Of a DNA stretch of 64,000 nt, positions 25,783 to 35,476 are shown piece by piece; within the stretch, counting starts at the first letter, position 1, and the number at the start of each line of letters is the position of its first letter. Below the pieces are notes generated by a model, which saw nothing but the letters and a program-made list of their open reading frames with translations, was not told the origin of the DNA and made no database searches. The position numbers and the translations under genes are program-made. Source of the DNA: Phycisphaeraceae bacterium (GTDB lineage: Bacteria; Planctomycetota; Phycisphaerae; Phycisphaerales; Phycisphaeraceae); the NCBI GenBank assembly GCA_028284155.1, contig JANQSF010000033.1, forward strand, positions 53,741-117,740, written 5' to 3'.

Positions 25783-28180
25783 CGCGTTCGTCGTACTCCT
25801 TGACTACAACCCGCCCGCGTTCGCCGGGGCCGAACCGCACGGGCATTTCCTGGAACATCAGGGCGACGGTGGGCATGTGTTCGAGCAGCGGCGACGTGAT
25901 CGCCGGTTGCGCGACGCCCGCGCCGCCGAGCTGTTGCGCGAGCGTGTCGCGCGGGAAGTCGGCCCGCACATACAGCACGGGCTTGAACCGCGCGTGGTCA
26001 GTCTGGTGTGACAACACGCGGCAGCTCATCAGCTCGTAGTAGGCCTGGTATTCGATGATCGCCCGCACCTGCGCGACCCACTCGTCGGTGCCGCGCCCGC
26101 TGATCCGCTCGATCGCCAGGCGGTGCACGATCGACAGCAGGTCGGCCTCGAACGACTCGGCGAACTGCTCGAGCATGGGGATGAGCAGCCGGGCGGGCAG
26201 TCGGCCGGCCTGCTTCGGGTCGTGTTCGCGGCAGAAGGCCGTCCACAACTCGTCGCGGAATCGGCCGATGTGTTCGTCCACGCGTTCGTCGATCAGGTGC
26301 GCGCTGGTCTCCTCGGTCAGGTCTTTCACATCGACGGGCTGTTCGAGCACGGTCTTGTCAACGAAGCGGCGACGCTGCCGGCGAGCGATCTTTTCGTGGT
26401 AAGCAGGATCGTGCGCGAGCTGCGCGGCTTGCTCGGGAGAGGTCTGCGGTGCATCGTCGTCTTCCTCGATCGAAAACAGGTCGGCGTCAACGCGCAGCGC
26501 GTGGTCGAGGATGGCTTGCAGACGGCGGAGCAGGCGTTTGAGCCTGTCGCTTGCGGCGTCGGCGCGCAACTGCTGCCAGAAGACGTGCGCCGACCGCACG
26601 GCCGACTGACATGCTTCGTGTCGGTCGCGCATGCGGGCCTCGATGTCGCGGGCCGTCTCGTCGATCGCGTCGCGCCCGCGTCGGCCGGCGCGTTGCTCGA
26701 AGTCCCACGTGACGAAGCCGGCCATGAACGCGGCGAACGCGCCGCCCAGCGCGACGAGGATCGGCATGACGTAGCCGGGCAGTATCTGCATGGTCAGGTA
26801 ACCGACGGCCATGATGACCACGCCCGTCGCGATCAGCCGTTCACCCAGCCCCATGAAACCGCCCTGCGCCTGCGTCAGTGTGTCGGCGCAACGGCGGGCG
26901 TCTTCCATGTGCGCGAGGCGCTGCTGATCGAGATCGACGATGCGCTGCCAGTGACCGCGGACCTGCTCGTACCGCTCGTCGATCGCCTTGCCGTCGTCGG
27001 TGCGGAAACTGTCCAGCGCGGCGTTGACCTGCCGCGGGTCGGCGTGCACGGCCGACCAGATGCGCGCGACCTCCCGCCGCGCGGGCGGGTCGTTGTCGAG
27101 CACGGCACTGCTCAACTCGCGCGAGAATGCGTCGCCGGCCTTGACTAGTTGCGGCTCCCAAAGTTCGGCGTCTTCCGCTTCGTCGAGCCGGTCGTGCGGA
27201 TTGATGTCGAGCCAGGTCTGTTGGAGTGCGTCTTCGTTCGCCTCGCGTTGCGGCTCGGACAGGCGCACGCCCGCGTCGGCCGACGGGGCGCGGAAACGCG
27301 ACACGTCGGCCGCGAATTGAAGGTCGGCCGGGTCGATCAACGCCTCGCGCAGCCGCTTGAACTGCCGGTCGCACAGCTTCTGTTTGACCGGTAGCTCGAT
27401 GCCCGGGGCCAACTCGAACGCCCGCCACGCCCGCGCAGCTGTGCGCTTGCGTGGTTGCTTGAAGTCGTCGTGCAACAGTTTGACCAGCAGCCGACCGACG
27501 GCGATTGGCCAAACGAACTCGCCGTTGAAATAGGCGTTGCGACCGGGCTCCAACTCGTCGAGGATCACATACGCCAGATCGAACAGCTTGTCGTCGCCCT
27601 CGGCCGCGATCAGGGCGTTGAGCGCGTCGAGGTCGTCGTTGGCCGGGTTGTCGTGACAGATTAGGATCAGGACGTGACGGAAGTGGTCCGAGCGGTCCCT
27701 GGCCCGCTCGTCGATCTCGCGCCGCACCTGCGCGTAGTATGCGGCGTGTTCAGTAAGTGATCGAGGAACTTCAGGCGCGTCTTCCGGTTCGGCGGCGTCG
27801 GGTGGAGCCTCGTTATCGACCGGTTCATTGGCCGCCGCTTCGTCTGGCGACTCGTCGTCATCACTTGCAACCTGATCGACGACGGGCGGCGTCGGCGATG
27901 CACCGACGGTCGCGACGTAACAGATCGTGTCGTTCAGCAGCGCGTTAAAGACTTCGGACCGTCCGCGCGGGCCGAGCACGTCGCGCTGACCGTTCAGGCC
28001 AAGCAGCGCATCGGGGTCGCAGTGGACCAGCCCGGTGTTGCCGACGGGCGTCGGCCGTTCGATCGCATCGAGCAGGTCATCGATGGGCGGGTTGCGCAAC
28101 AGCGCGTCCGGCAGGCGGCCGAACCGCCGCAACGGCCGGTACACCGCGTCGGACGTGAGCAGCAACAACTTGCCGGGCAT
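25772..28180 (-). CDS. Uncharacterised 802-aa protein with central membrane hairpin and coiled coils
   Basis: I do not recognise this family. Visible parts are an N-terminal globular region (1-100); an acidic Asp/Glu/Pro linker (about 104-138); a domain with alternating strands ('FRHVLILICHDNP', 'LFDLAYVILDELE') that could be Rossmann-like; a helical stretch (340-440); two close membrane helices (about 449-468 and 470-490); and a long charged, helical C-terminal half. The hairpin between helical arms recalls membrane-remodelling proteins, but no GTPase motif is present. It starts 16 nt after the tubulin-like gene and overlaps the next gene by 11 nt, so it is almost certainly a partner of both. 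Confidence 0.65.
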   Translation of the reverse strand: MPGKLLLLTSDAVYRPLRRFGRLPDALLRNPPIDDLLDAIERPTPVGNTGLVHCDPDALLGLNGQRDVLGPRGRSEVFNALLNDTICYVATVGASPTPPVVDQVASDDDESPDEAAANEPVDNEAPPDAAEPEDAPEVPRSLTEHAAYYAQVRREIDERARDRSDHFRHVLILICHDNPANDDLDALNALIAAEGDDKLFDLAYVILDELEPGRNAYFNGEFVWPIAVGRLLVKLLHDDFKQPRKRTAARAWRAFELAPGIELPVKQKLCDRQFKRLREALIDPADLQFAADVSRFRAPSADAGVRLSEPQREANEDALQQTWLDINPHDRLDEAEDAELWEPQLVKAGDAFSRELSSAVLDNDPPARREVARIWSAVHADPRQVNAALDSFRTDDGKAIDERYEQVRGHWQRIVDLDQQRLAHMEDARRCADTLTQAQGGFMGLGERLIATGVVIMAVGYLTMQILPGYVMPILVALGGAFAAFMAGFVTWDFEQRAGRRGRDAIDETARDIEARMRDRHEACQSAVRSAHVFWQQLRADAASDRLKRLLRRLQAILDHALRVDADLFSIEEDDDAPQTSPEQAAQLAHDPAYHEKIARRQRRRFVDKTVLEQPVDVKDLTEETSAHLIDERVDEHIGRFRDELWTAFCREHDPKQAGRLPARLLIPMLEQFAESFEADLLSIVHRLAIERISGRGTDEWVAQVRAIIEYQAYYELMSCRVLSHQTDHARFKPVLYVRADFPRDTLAQQLGGAGVAQPAITSPLLEHMPTVALMFQEMPVRFGPGERGRVVVKEYDERDEA

Positions 28181-28196
28181 GAGACGCCGCCTCCGG

Positions 28197-31100
28197 TCAA
28201 GCGCTGCGCATGTCGGTGGCGCGCTGGATCAGTTGCTCCCAAACGGCCTTGTCCGGGTGGTCGTCGTCCGTCGCCAGCCGCTGCGCACCGAGCCAGTCGA
28301 TGTACGCGTCGAGCAGCGCGTCGTAAGCGGGCGACCCCTGCGCACAATTGACCTTGAGCAACACGTCACGCCAGAAGACCGTCGACTCGGCGATGATGCG
28401 CTGCCGCCAGTCGGCCCGCGCCGTCTCGGGGTTCGACCCGAGCAGCACTTCGTATGCGTGGTGCAGGCTCGCGTTGGGCGCGACGGGCTTGCCCGGCTCC
28501 CACCCGCGCGGGGTCTGCTGGTCTTCACGGGCCGCGTCGCCGTCCCAGTGCAGGGCCAGCCGCGTAAACGCGTACCGCTTCTTGCCCTTGTCGTGGATCA
28601 GCGGCATCGCCCAGTTGCGCTCGGTGACCTTCGCAACGACGTCGGCCAACGGGCCTTGCGCGTCGGCGCCGGGGAACAGGGCGTACAGCAGCCCGTCGAG
28701 TGTGCTGTTGACGTGCTCCTCGTGCAGCGACACGTCCTTCGCCCACGGCTTCCAACGCTGACTCGACAGCTTCGTCTCGTTGACATACATCGGGTCGACA
28801 TAACCGATGCCGTTGTTGTTCGAGCTGTCGAAAATCGACTTGCCGTCGGTCCGCTCGCACATCTCGACCAGTTCGGTGACGCCCGACTCGCTCTCCCAAT
28901 AGTCGAACGAGGCGATGTCAGCCATGCGGTCGATGCCCTGTGTCGAGTAGGCCAGCAGGATGAACGGGTTGGAGACCATCTCGCCGGAGTCGTCCGGCTT
29001 CATCTGCTCGGGGTAGACCTCGGCCTGAACGCTTTCGTCGCCGACGATGTCCTTCACCCGGCTCTCAGCCGCCTCCTTATCGAGCGAGGTCGGCACGAAA
29101 AGCACGACGCGGAACTTGCCCTCGTCGCCCTTGCGCAGGATCCAGTGTGGCTTGCAGGTGCGCGCCAGCGACGCGGCCATCTGCAGGATGAAGTCGTCCT
29201 CGTCGGGGAACTGGTACTCGATCTCGTTGCCCGTGCTCGTCCGTTTGGGGATGAAGCCGAAGAACTCCTTGAACTTCTCTTCGAGGTGGCCGCGGTCGTC
29301 CTGACTCATCTTTTTGTGCAGCCGTTGCTGCCAGGCGAGGCGGGCCTGCTCGATCACGCCGCGGATCGAGAAGTGCTTGGCGATGAAGTCGTCGCCGATG
29401 CCGACGGTCTCGCGGATCGCCTCTTCCAGTCGGCGTTGCAGTTTCTTGCGCTGGTCGTACGCCTCGGCCTCCGTCCACTGCGCGTCGGACATCAGTGCGT
29501 CGCGGCAGACGTTGTAGAGGTCGAGTTCGATCTCGATGACCTTTTCGAGCAGGTCGAGGTCGCCGCCTTCTTTCATGACCGGCTTGAGGATCCGCCGGTA
29601 GAACTTGCGGGCGCTGAACCGTTCTTCCAACGCGTCTTCGGGTCGGTCGAAGTCGCTGAATTGGTTGTCGAAGGCCGAGCCGTGGTCCGTGCTGGCCCGT
29701 TCGCGTTCCGTGACGAACTTGTGTTCGAGCTTCTGCAACGACGTGACCAGGTCGCTGGCGTTCCGCGACAGTTGACGCACCCGGCCGCCCCATGCGCGGT
29801 ACTGCTCACCGAGCACCTCGCGGATGACCGGGTAGTTGACGCGCGCGATGCCGCGGGCGCTCAGTTCCTGTAGCTTCTTGCACTCGCCCTCGTTGAAGTG
29901 TCGTGTGACGAACGGGATCGGCCGCGACGCGAAGTCCTCGACCAGCAGGCGGGGGTCCTCGGCCCGACGCAGCGGCATCTCGGCCGGCATCGCCTCGACC
30001 TCCTGCTCCAGGTCGTTGCTGACCTTCTCGACGAACAGGCGGACGTCCGTGACCGACTTGGTTTCGTCAAATAGTTGCTGCGCCAGGTCGGCCGCGACCT
30101 GACCGGGGTCGGTGTCGGTCTTCTCGGCTACTTCGTCGTAGGCGCTGCGGACCAGGTCTTCGTTCTTGGCCAGGATGCCGCGGACGCGACGGGTCACTTC
30201 TTCGACGCTGTCTTCTTCGAGCGCCTGGTCGAGGCCGGTGAGTCGGCCCTTGCACTTCTCGTTGAGCGCGGCGATGAAGCGTTGGATGAACGTGCCCTTG
30301 ATGTCGGGCGTGAACGCGCTGCGGTCGTCCTCGGTCACGCCGATGGCCAAGCCGGCCTTGTTAAAGAACTCGGCGACATACTTGTCCACCACGTCGTCGT
30401 GCGACGCGGAGAGCGTCTTGATCGACTGCACCCGCGCCTGCGACTCAAAGTATCGCCGGAGGGTGGAGGCGTTGACCTCGAACATGGCCGTCGCTAGGCC
30501 GAGGTACGGGTGGTTCGAGTTGATCTGTGCGCGGTCGATCGAACTCTTGCTCAGCGCCGCGTAGATGCCCGCGCCGACCATCTCGTAGTACTGATAGTGG
30601 TTGTCCAACGCCGCGCGATCCGACCCGCCGGCGATGAGGTAGGCGTGGTCAACCGGCGAGGCCGACAGCACGTCGAGTTCGAGGTCGACGTTCAGCACGT
30701 CCGACCCCTCGTTCTCCGGCTGCTTCATGTTGGGCAGGCGGTACTTGTAGATCTCGTCCGGCGTCGACTTCCCGTCGACAACGTTGCGGATCCAGCAGGT
30801 CAGCTCGCTCCAGCCGGTCAGCGCGTTGACGCGCATCGACAGTCGCTGGTCGCCGTAACTCTTATAGATGTCTTCAAAGACGGACGAGTCATACAGGAAC
30901 GCCCGCGGCGCGGCCGGGCGGCCGTACTGCTCGAACAGTTGGCGTAGCTTGAACGCGATCAGCGACCACGAGCCGCGCCCCGTGCCGCCGGACAGCCCTG
31001 CGATGCACAGGAAGTTGAGCACGTCCATCGTGCCGAACCCGCCCTGGCGTTTCTGGATCTCGCGGATGAGTGTGTCGAACTCGTTGCCGAGCTTTTCGAG

Positions 31101-31541
31101 GTTCTTCCAGGTCAGGAAGTACGACACGGGCGGGCATTGGCCGGCGCCTTCGGTGACCGGCCGAACGTCCGGCGCGGTGAACGGCGCGCGCGGGCCGCGG
31201 TTCCACCAGTGGTCGTATAGCCGCTTTCGGCCTTCCTCATTCGCGCCGCCCTCGAATGGCGAGAGGAAGTACTGGTGCACGAGCGGCTGCAGCGTGACCA
31301 CGCCCTGCGACAGCGCGATCGGCAGGATGTAAGGCTTGTCGGGGCAGCCGGCGAGCTGGCGGTGGACGTTCTGCTCGAACTCGCGCAGCTCTTCCTGGTC
31401 GGTGTCGACCACGACGTAGTAGACGTCGGTGTTGATCCGCCGCCGCCAATAGTAATCCTCGGACAGCAACTCATTCATACGGGTCAGCGTCTTGATGCCA
31501 GACCCGCCGCAACCGACGAGGATGTGAGCGTTACCGGGCAT
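28197..31541 (-). CDS. Large tubulin/FtsZ-superfamily GTPase (tubulin-like domain protein), 1114 aa
   Basis: The ATG at 31541 follows AAGGAG (5 nt) and gives MPGNAHILVGCGGSG. An upstream start at 31619 lies in the spacer repeat and is rejected. The first 450 residues match the bacterial tubulin-like class: GCGGSG (10-15) as the first nucleotide loop, 'VVVDTD' (43-48), and the tubulin signature SGGTGRGS (184-191, compare GGGTGTG). The remaining 650 residues are mostly helical and charged, far beyond FtsZ (about 400). The protein probably forms GTP-dependent filaments. Its upstream neighbour is a vWA protein, an association reported for such tubulin-like families. The catalytic T7-loop residue could not be placed by eye. 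Confidence 0.8.
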   Translation of the reverse strand: MPGNAHILVGCGGSGIKTLTRMNELLSEDYYWRRRINTDVYYVVVDTDQEELREFEQNVHRQLAGCPDKPYILPIALSQGVVTLQPLVHQYFLSPFEGGANEEGRKRLYDHWWNRGPRAPFTAPDVRPVTEGAGQCPPVSYFLTWKNLEKLGNEFDTLIREIQKRQGGFGTMDVLNFLCIAGLSGGTGRGSWSLIAFKLRQLFEQYGRPAAPRAFLYDSSVFEDIYKSYGDQRLSMRVNALTGWSELTCWIRNVVDGKSTPDEIYKYRLPNMKQPENEGSDVLNVDLELDVLSASPVDHAYLIAGGSDRAALDNHYQYYEMVGAGIYAALSKSSIDRAQINSNHPYLGLATAMFEVNASTLRRYFESQARVQSIKTLSASHDDVVDKYVAEFFNKAGLAIGVTEDDRSAFTPDIKGTFIQRFIAALNEKCKGRLTGLDQALEEDSVEEVTRRVRGILAKNEDLVRSAYDEVAEKTDTDPGQVAADLAQQLFDETKSVTDVRLFVEKVSNDLEQEVEAMPAEMPLRRAEDPRLLVEDFASRPIPFVTRHFNEGECKKLQELSARGIARVNYPVIREVLGEQYRAWGGRVRQLSRNASDLVTSLQKLEHKFVTERERASTDHGSAFDNQFSDFDRPEDALEERFSARKFYRRILKPVMKEGGDLDLLEKVIEIELDLYNVCRDALMSDAQWTEAEAYDQRKKLQRRLEEAIRETVGIGDDFIAKHFSIRGVIEQARLAWQQRLHKKMSQDDRGHLEEKFKEFFGFIPKRTSTGNEIEYQFPDEDDFILQMAASLARTCKPHWILRKGDEGKFRVVLFVPTSLDKEAAESRVKDIVGDESVQAEVYPEQMKPDDSGEMVSNPFILLAYSTQGIDRMADIASFDYWESESGVTELVEMCERTDGKSIFDSSNNNGIGYVDPMYVNETKLSSQRWKPWAKDVSLHEEHVNSTLDGLLYALFPGADAQGPLADVVAKVTERNWAMPLIHDKGKKRYAFTRLALHWDGDAAREDQQTPRGWEPGKPVAPNASLHHAYEVLLGSNPETARADWRQRIIAESTVFWRDVLLKVNCAQGSPAYDALLDAYIDWLGAQRLATDDDHPDKAVWEQLIQRATDMRSA

Positions 31542-31561
31542 GGGTGCTCCTTCGGAGAAAG

Positions 31562-31657
31562 CAGGAGAGCAGGAAAACAGGAGATCAAGAAAACAGGAAA
31601 GCAGGAAATCGGGATTCATGTCCGGGCGCGAACATTTCCTGTTTTCCTGCTCTCCTG
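31562..31657. repeat. Palindromic spacer of CAGGAAA words between vWA and tubulin-like genes
   Basis: A perfect 21-bp inverted repeat has arms 31562-31582 (caggagagcaggaaaacagg..) and 31637-31657, set in a wider array of aggaaa/ctcctg words (about 31557-31672). One arm abuts the vWA stop codon; the other ends 20 nt before the tubulin start, next to its ribosome site. Folding in the mRNA could affect read-through or initiation. Confidence 0.75.
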
Positions 31658-31667
31658 ATTTCCTGCT

Positions 31668-34600
31668 TCATTGTCGATAAACATGCTGCCAGACGTACCA
31701 CACGACCCCTGACAACACCATCGCGATAGCCAATCGGACCAGCCACGACTTGGTTGCGTTGTAGGTCTCTTTGACGAGGCGGATGTGCAGTTGCTGGTAT
31801 TCGTCTTCCTTGCAACGGTTGTCCTTGATCTTGTAGTCGATGCGTTTGCCGTCTTCGGTGGGCGGGGGGCAGGTGACCGAGTCGTTGCCCTCGCCGGAGT
31901 AAGTCACGCTGCCGGAGTATCGACCGGCGACCTTGAAGGCGTCGACGGTCAGCGTTTCGCCCTTGCCGGCGCCGCCGCCCCAGTATTCGCTTTCTATGAA
32001 GAGTCTACCCATGGGCAGTTCGGCGTATTTGCGACCCAGCTTCCACCATTTCCAGTATTTGCTAACCCGCGTCATCGGGTCGGCGTCTTCGTCGGGCGTG
32101 CCGATGGCGCTGTAGTAGACCTTCCACGCCAACGGGTTGTTGCCGGCCAGCCACCGCCACGTCACGGCAAGCACGCCCAGCGCCAGCACGGCCGTGATAA
32201 CAAACAGCACGTGGTCCGGCCGATGCAGCACGTTGATCGCCAGCGTCTTCTCGGCTGAAAGCCGTTTGCCGCTCTGGTCGGGCGGTCCCTGCACGACGAG
32301 CTTGATCTCGTGTTCGCCTAACTCGTCCAGGACCGTCGAGACCTTGCCCTCCTCGACCGCCTTGCCGTCGACGTACCAGGTGCGGATGGCAATGTCGCCG
32401 GTCGGCTCGTCGTCCAGTTCGACAAACTCGATCACGTCGCCTTCCTTGACCTCCAACGTCTCCTTGCCGTCGTGGTGGATGGCGAACGCCGCGACCGGCG
32501 GGGTGGCTGTGATGGTGACGTGCGTGATCGAGGTGTACTGGCGGTTGCCTCGGCCGGTCACGGTGGCGGCGACTTTGTACGTGCCGGTCGCCTTGTATTG
32601 ATGTGACGGCGTCGCGTTGTCGCCCGACTCCTGTTTGCCGTCACCGAAATCCCAGGTCAGTTTCTCGTAGCCCTTCGCCGGCTCGAGTTTGAACTGAATG
32701 GGCTGCTCGCCGTACTTGTACGTCTGCTTCGCGACCTCGATCGCGAAGTCGAACAGCTTGTGCTTGACCTTGCGCAGCGACTCAACGAACGGCGACTTGG
32801 TGACGTAGCCGACGGGCAGCACACCCTCGGCTGAAACGCGCAGGTCGAGGTCGGCGTCGGCTTCAGGGAACGTCTGCTTGAGACGCGCGATGCGCTTGCC
32901 GCCTTCTTCGGCGACCGGCGCTTCAATGACCTGCGGCGGCGAACCGTCGCCGGGGTCGATCGTCCACTTGACCGTGTTGACATTCGGGCCGATCACTTCG
33001 GCGACAAACTCGATCTCGTCGTCGAAGTAGAGCTTCTGTCCGACGGCCGGTTGTGTGAGCGTCACGCTGCGCGTCGGCGCGACCAGCCTGACCGGGACGG
33101 CCGATGTGACGGGCTTTTCGACTTGGACATTGGCGGGCAGGTTTCCCGTTGCGGTGACGGTCGCCTCGGACCCGTCGGTCAGTTCGGAAGATGTTTCTGC
33201 GAACGTGTGGTCGAGGCGAGAGACGCGACGTGCGCCGACCTGTTCCACAGGTCGCTCGATTGTGGCGATGGGTTGGCTGGCGCCTTTGGGCGTGATCGTC
33301 CACGTCACGCTTTCCACGGGGCCGTCCACGTCGGCCAGGAACGCGGTGGGCTGACCCATAACCACCGATTTGTTCGCCTGCGGTTCGGTGATCACGACGT
33401 TGGGCTTGCCGATCACGTCGACGCTCAACTCGGGCGACTCGACGGTGATCTTGGGGTGCACGGCGCGGACGCTGACCAGGTGTCGGCCGTCGCGGTTAAA
33501 CGTGTAGGCCAGCGTGTTGCCTTTTTCGCCCGTGCCCTGAATGACTCGGCCGTTGACGACCCATTCCAGCCGCGTCACACCGCCGCGGGGCGTGGCGGTG
33601 AACGTGAAGAGTTGGTCCTGATTGATCTGCCCCTTCAAGGGGTCGATCGTGACACCGACGTCGATGATTTCGAGGTTGACCGTCTTCTCAATCGGTTGCG
33701 TGTTTGAGCCCGCCGTGACCTTGACGGTCACCTTCCGCGAGCCGGCTGTGTTGTAGGTGTGGACGACCCGCTCGCCGCCGTCGCTCGTGCCGTCGCCGAA
33801 GTCCCAGAGCACCTTCGCGCCTTGCAGCGTATTGACCAGGAACACGACAGGCTGACCCGCGGCGAACGTCGAGCCGTCGGTCGGGCGCAGGTCGTCGATC
33901 TTGGGCGGTTCTTGCTTGAGGAATCGCACGCCGACGCTGGTCGGCCCCTGAATGACGTGGCCGGGCAGTTCGGGGTACTTGATGCGCAACTCGCCGCCGT
34001 GTTCGCGCGAGCCGTCCAGCGTGCTTGCGTTGGTCACTTCCAGCAGGACGTCGACCGTGCCTTGCTTGAGGCTGTAGAGCGCGTTGCCGACGCGCACGCG
34101 CACCGGGTCGCCCTGATTGGGCACGAACGAGAAGGTGACCTGTTTGTTGGCGACGAAGGGGAGCGCTTGGGCCGAGACGTCGAACTTGATCGTTGCGGCT
34201 TGCTGCGGGGACTGCTTGGGGCTGGCCAGTGTGACCGTCGCGGGCGACACGCGCACCGAGATCGGGATCTTGGCTGAGCCGTAAACCGTGCGCGACCCGG
34301 GCGTCAGCGACTGCTTCGTTCCGGCCAGCGGCGTCATGAACAGCCAGAGGTTTTTGTTCTTGGAGATCAGTTGGCCGAAGCGGCGTTCGAGGTCGGCCCG
34401 GTTCCGCCAGCGGCGCGAGTTCTCGTCCTGCCCGTCGGTGAAGACCATGACGGCGATGTACCGACCGGGCGTCTTGGCGGAGAGCCGTTCGGCTTCCTCA
34501 AACGCCAGGCCCAGCGTGTCGTACAGGGCTGTGCCGCCGGTCGGTCGGCCGATGCCCGTCTGGATGCGGCGGATCAGCGCCTGGCGGTCCTGCTCGGTGT

Positions 34601-34907
34601 TCAGTGTCAGGACGTAGGGCCGCACGTCGTTGACATTCGACGAAAACACCGCCAGCCAAATCCGCGACTCGAGCGGCACGGTCCGCACGAACGCGACGGC
34701 CCGCTCCTGCATCTGTTGCCAGCGGCTCTGCCGTGTGCCGCGCACAATCGAGTTCATCGACCCGGAATGATCAACGACCAGCAGATACGCGGCCGCGTCG
34801 GGCGCCGCCTGCTGCTGGGCGGTAGCCCGTGCCGGTATGAAACAGGCCGCGACGGCGATGGTCGTGACGACGGCCCAAACGCGGATTGCCTCAATGCGTG
34901 TCATCAT
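31668..34907 (-). CDS. vWA and PKD domain membrane protein, 1079 aa
   Basis: The start is taken at 34907 (adjacent ATGs at 34907 and 34904); the longer frame to 34994 has no signal peptide at its start. Residues 1-31 are a signal peptide (ACFIPARATAQ). A vWA domain (about 40-225) has an intact metal site: DHSGS (46-50), Thr126 in PTGGTAL, and TDGQD (157-161). Several Ig/PKD-like repeats follow, with clear WDFGDG motifs near residues 369 and 752. Membrane helices lie at about 899-922 and 1054-1072. The vWA and PKD parts should face the periplasm. It is the first gene of the four-gene run and probably its outer, adhesive part. Confidence 0.8.
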   Translation of the reverse strand: MMTRIEAIRVWAVVTTIAVAACFIPARATAQQQAAPDAAAYLLVVDHSGSMNSIVRGTRQSRWQQMQERAVAFVRTVPLESRIWLAVFSSNVNDVRPYVLTLNTEQDRQALIRRIQTGIGRPTGGTALYDTLGLAFEEAERLSAKTPGRYIAVMVFTDGQDENSRRWRNRADLERRFGQLISKNKNLWLFMTPLAGTKQSLTPGSRTVYGSAKIPISVRVSPATVTLASPKQSPQQAATIKFDVSAQALPFVANKQVTFSFVPNQGDPVRVRVGNALYSLKQGTVDVLLEVTNASTLDGSREHGGELRIKYPELPGHVIQGPTSVGVRFLKQEPPKIDDLRPTDGSTFAAGQPVVFLVNTLQGAKVLWDFGDGTSDGGERVVHTYNTAGSRKVTVKVTAGSNTQPIEKTVNLEIIDVGVTIDPLKGQINQDQLFTFTATPRGGVTRLEWVVNGRVIQGTGEKGNTLAYTFNRDGRHLVSVRAVHPKITVESPELSVDVIGKPNVVITEPQANKSVVMGQPTAFLADVDGPVESVTWTITPKGASQPIATIERPVEQVGARRVSRLDHTFAETSSELTDGSEATVTATGNLPANVQVEKPVTSAVPVRLVAPTRSVTLTQPAVGQKLYFDDEIEFVAEVIGPNVNTVKWTIDPGDGSPPQVIEAPVAEEGGKRIARLKQTFPEADADLDLRVSAEGVLPVGYVTKSPFVESLRKVKHKLFDFAIEVAKQTYKYGEQPIQFKLEPAKGYEKLTWDFGDGKQESGDNATPSHQYKATGTYKVAATVTGRGNRQYTSITHVTITATPPVAAFAIHHDGKETLEVKEGDVIEFVELDDEPTGDIAIRTWYVDGKAVEEGKVSTVLDELGEHEIKLVVQGPPDQSGKRLSAEKTLAINVLHRPDHVLFVITAVLALGVLAVTWRWLAGNNPLAWKVYYSAIGTPDEDADPMTRVSKYWKWWKLGRKYAELPMGRLFIESEYWGGGAGKGETLTVDAFKVAGRYSGSVTYSGEGNDSVTCPPPTEDGKRIDYKIKDNRCKEDEYQQLHIRLVKETYNATKSWLVRLAIAMVLSGVVWYVWQHVYRQ

Positions 34908-35476
34908 CGACCCCGAGGGAGATGGGCTGTTCCGGCGTGACGCCCAGTATCGACCCCTGCCGATCCGGCGGCATGCCGACCCCCTGCGCGGCATCGGCCG
35001 ACCGCCGCCCGACCACCTTCAATACACGCCGCCCGGTCACCCATCATCGCGGCGACCGAGTGGTCGCGTGTCACATGATTGTCACAAAACCGGTCGCGGG
35101 TTGTCAACTGCCTATGCTGCCTCGTGTTGTGCGAAACACGCGACGCAACCGAGGCTGGGAACCCCGGGCGACGATGCGGCGTCCATCTAAGGGTGAACGA
35201 CGACCCGACGGTCCGATCCCGGTTGTTTGTGCGCGGTCCCGTTGCGATGACGGATTCCTCACAATCCAAGATCACTTACGGTATGACGTGGGCGGACTCA
35301 TCCGCCCGGCAGACGCGGCGGCTTGGCGTCCGTCTGTTGTTACATACAGCAAGTTCGCGTCTTCGAGAATGTTATTCGGCTGTTGCCACGGCTTGGGCCA
35401 GTGACGGGGCCGAATCCGACGATAAAGCCCCAGCAGGCATCAGCGGTCTGCGATCTCCTCACGAAGGGAAACGGTC
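34908..35476. other. Divergent intergenic region between the vWA operon and the giant A2M gene
   Basis: This 569-nt stretch should hold promoters for both directions. Small open frames here show no protein-like composition. One ECF-type promoter candidate is annotated separately. A GAAGGGAAA stretch just before 35477 serves as ribosome site for the plus-strand gene. Confidence 0.5.
35158..35183 (+). promoter_or_regulatory. Candidate ECF-sigma-type promoter
   Basis: GGAACC (35158-35163), a 16-nt spacer and CGTC (35180-35183) fit the general ECF sigma consensus (GGAAC, 16, CGTC). It points to the giant gene, with a leader of about 285 nt. In GC-rich DNA such a match can arise by chance. Confidence 0.25.
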
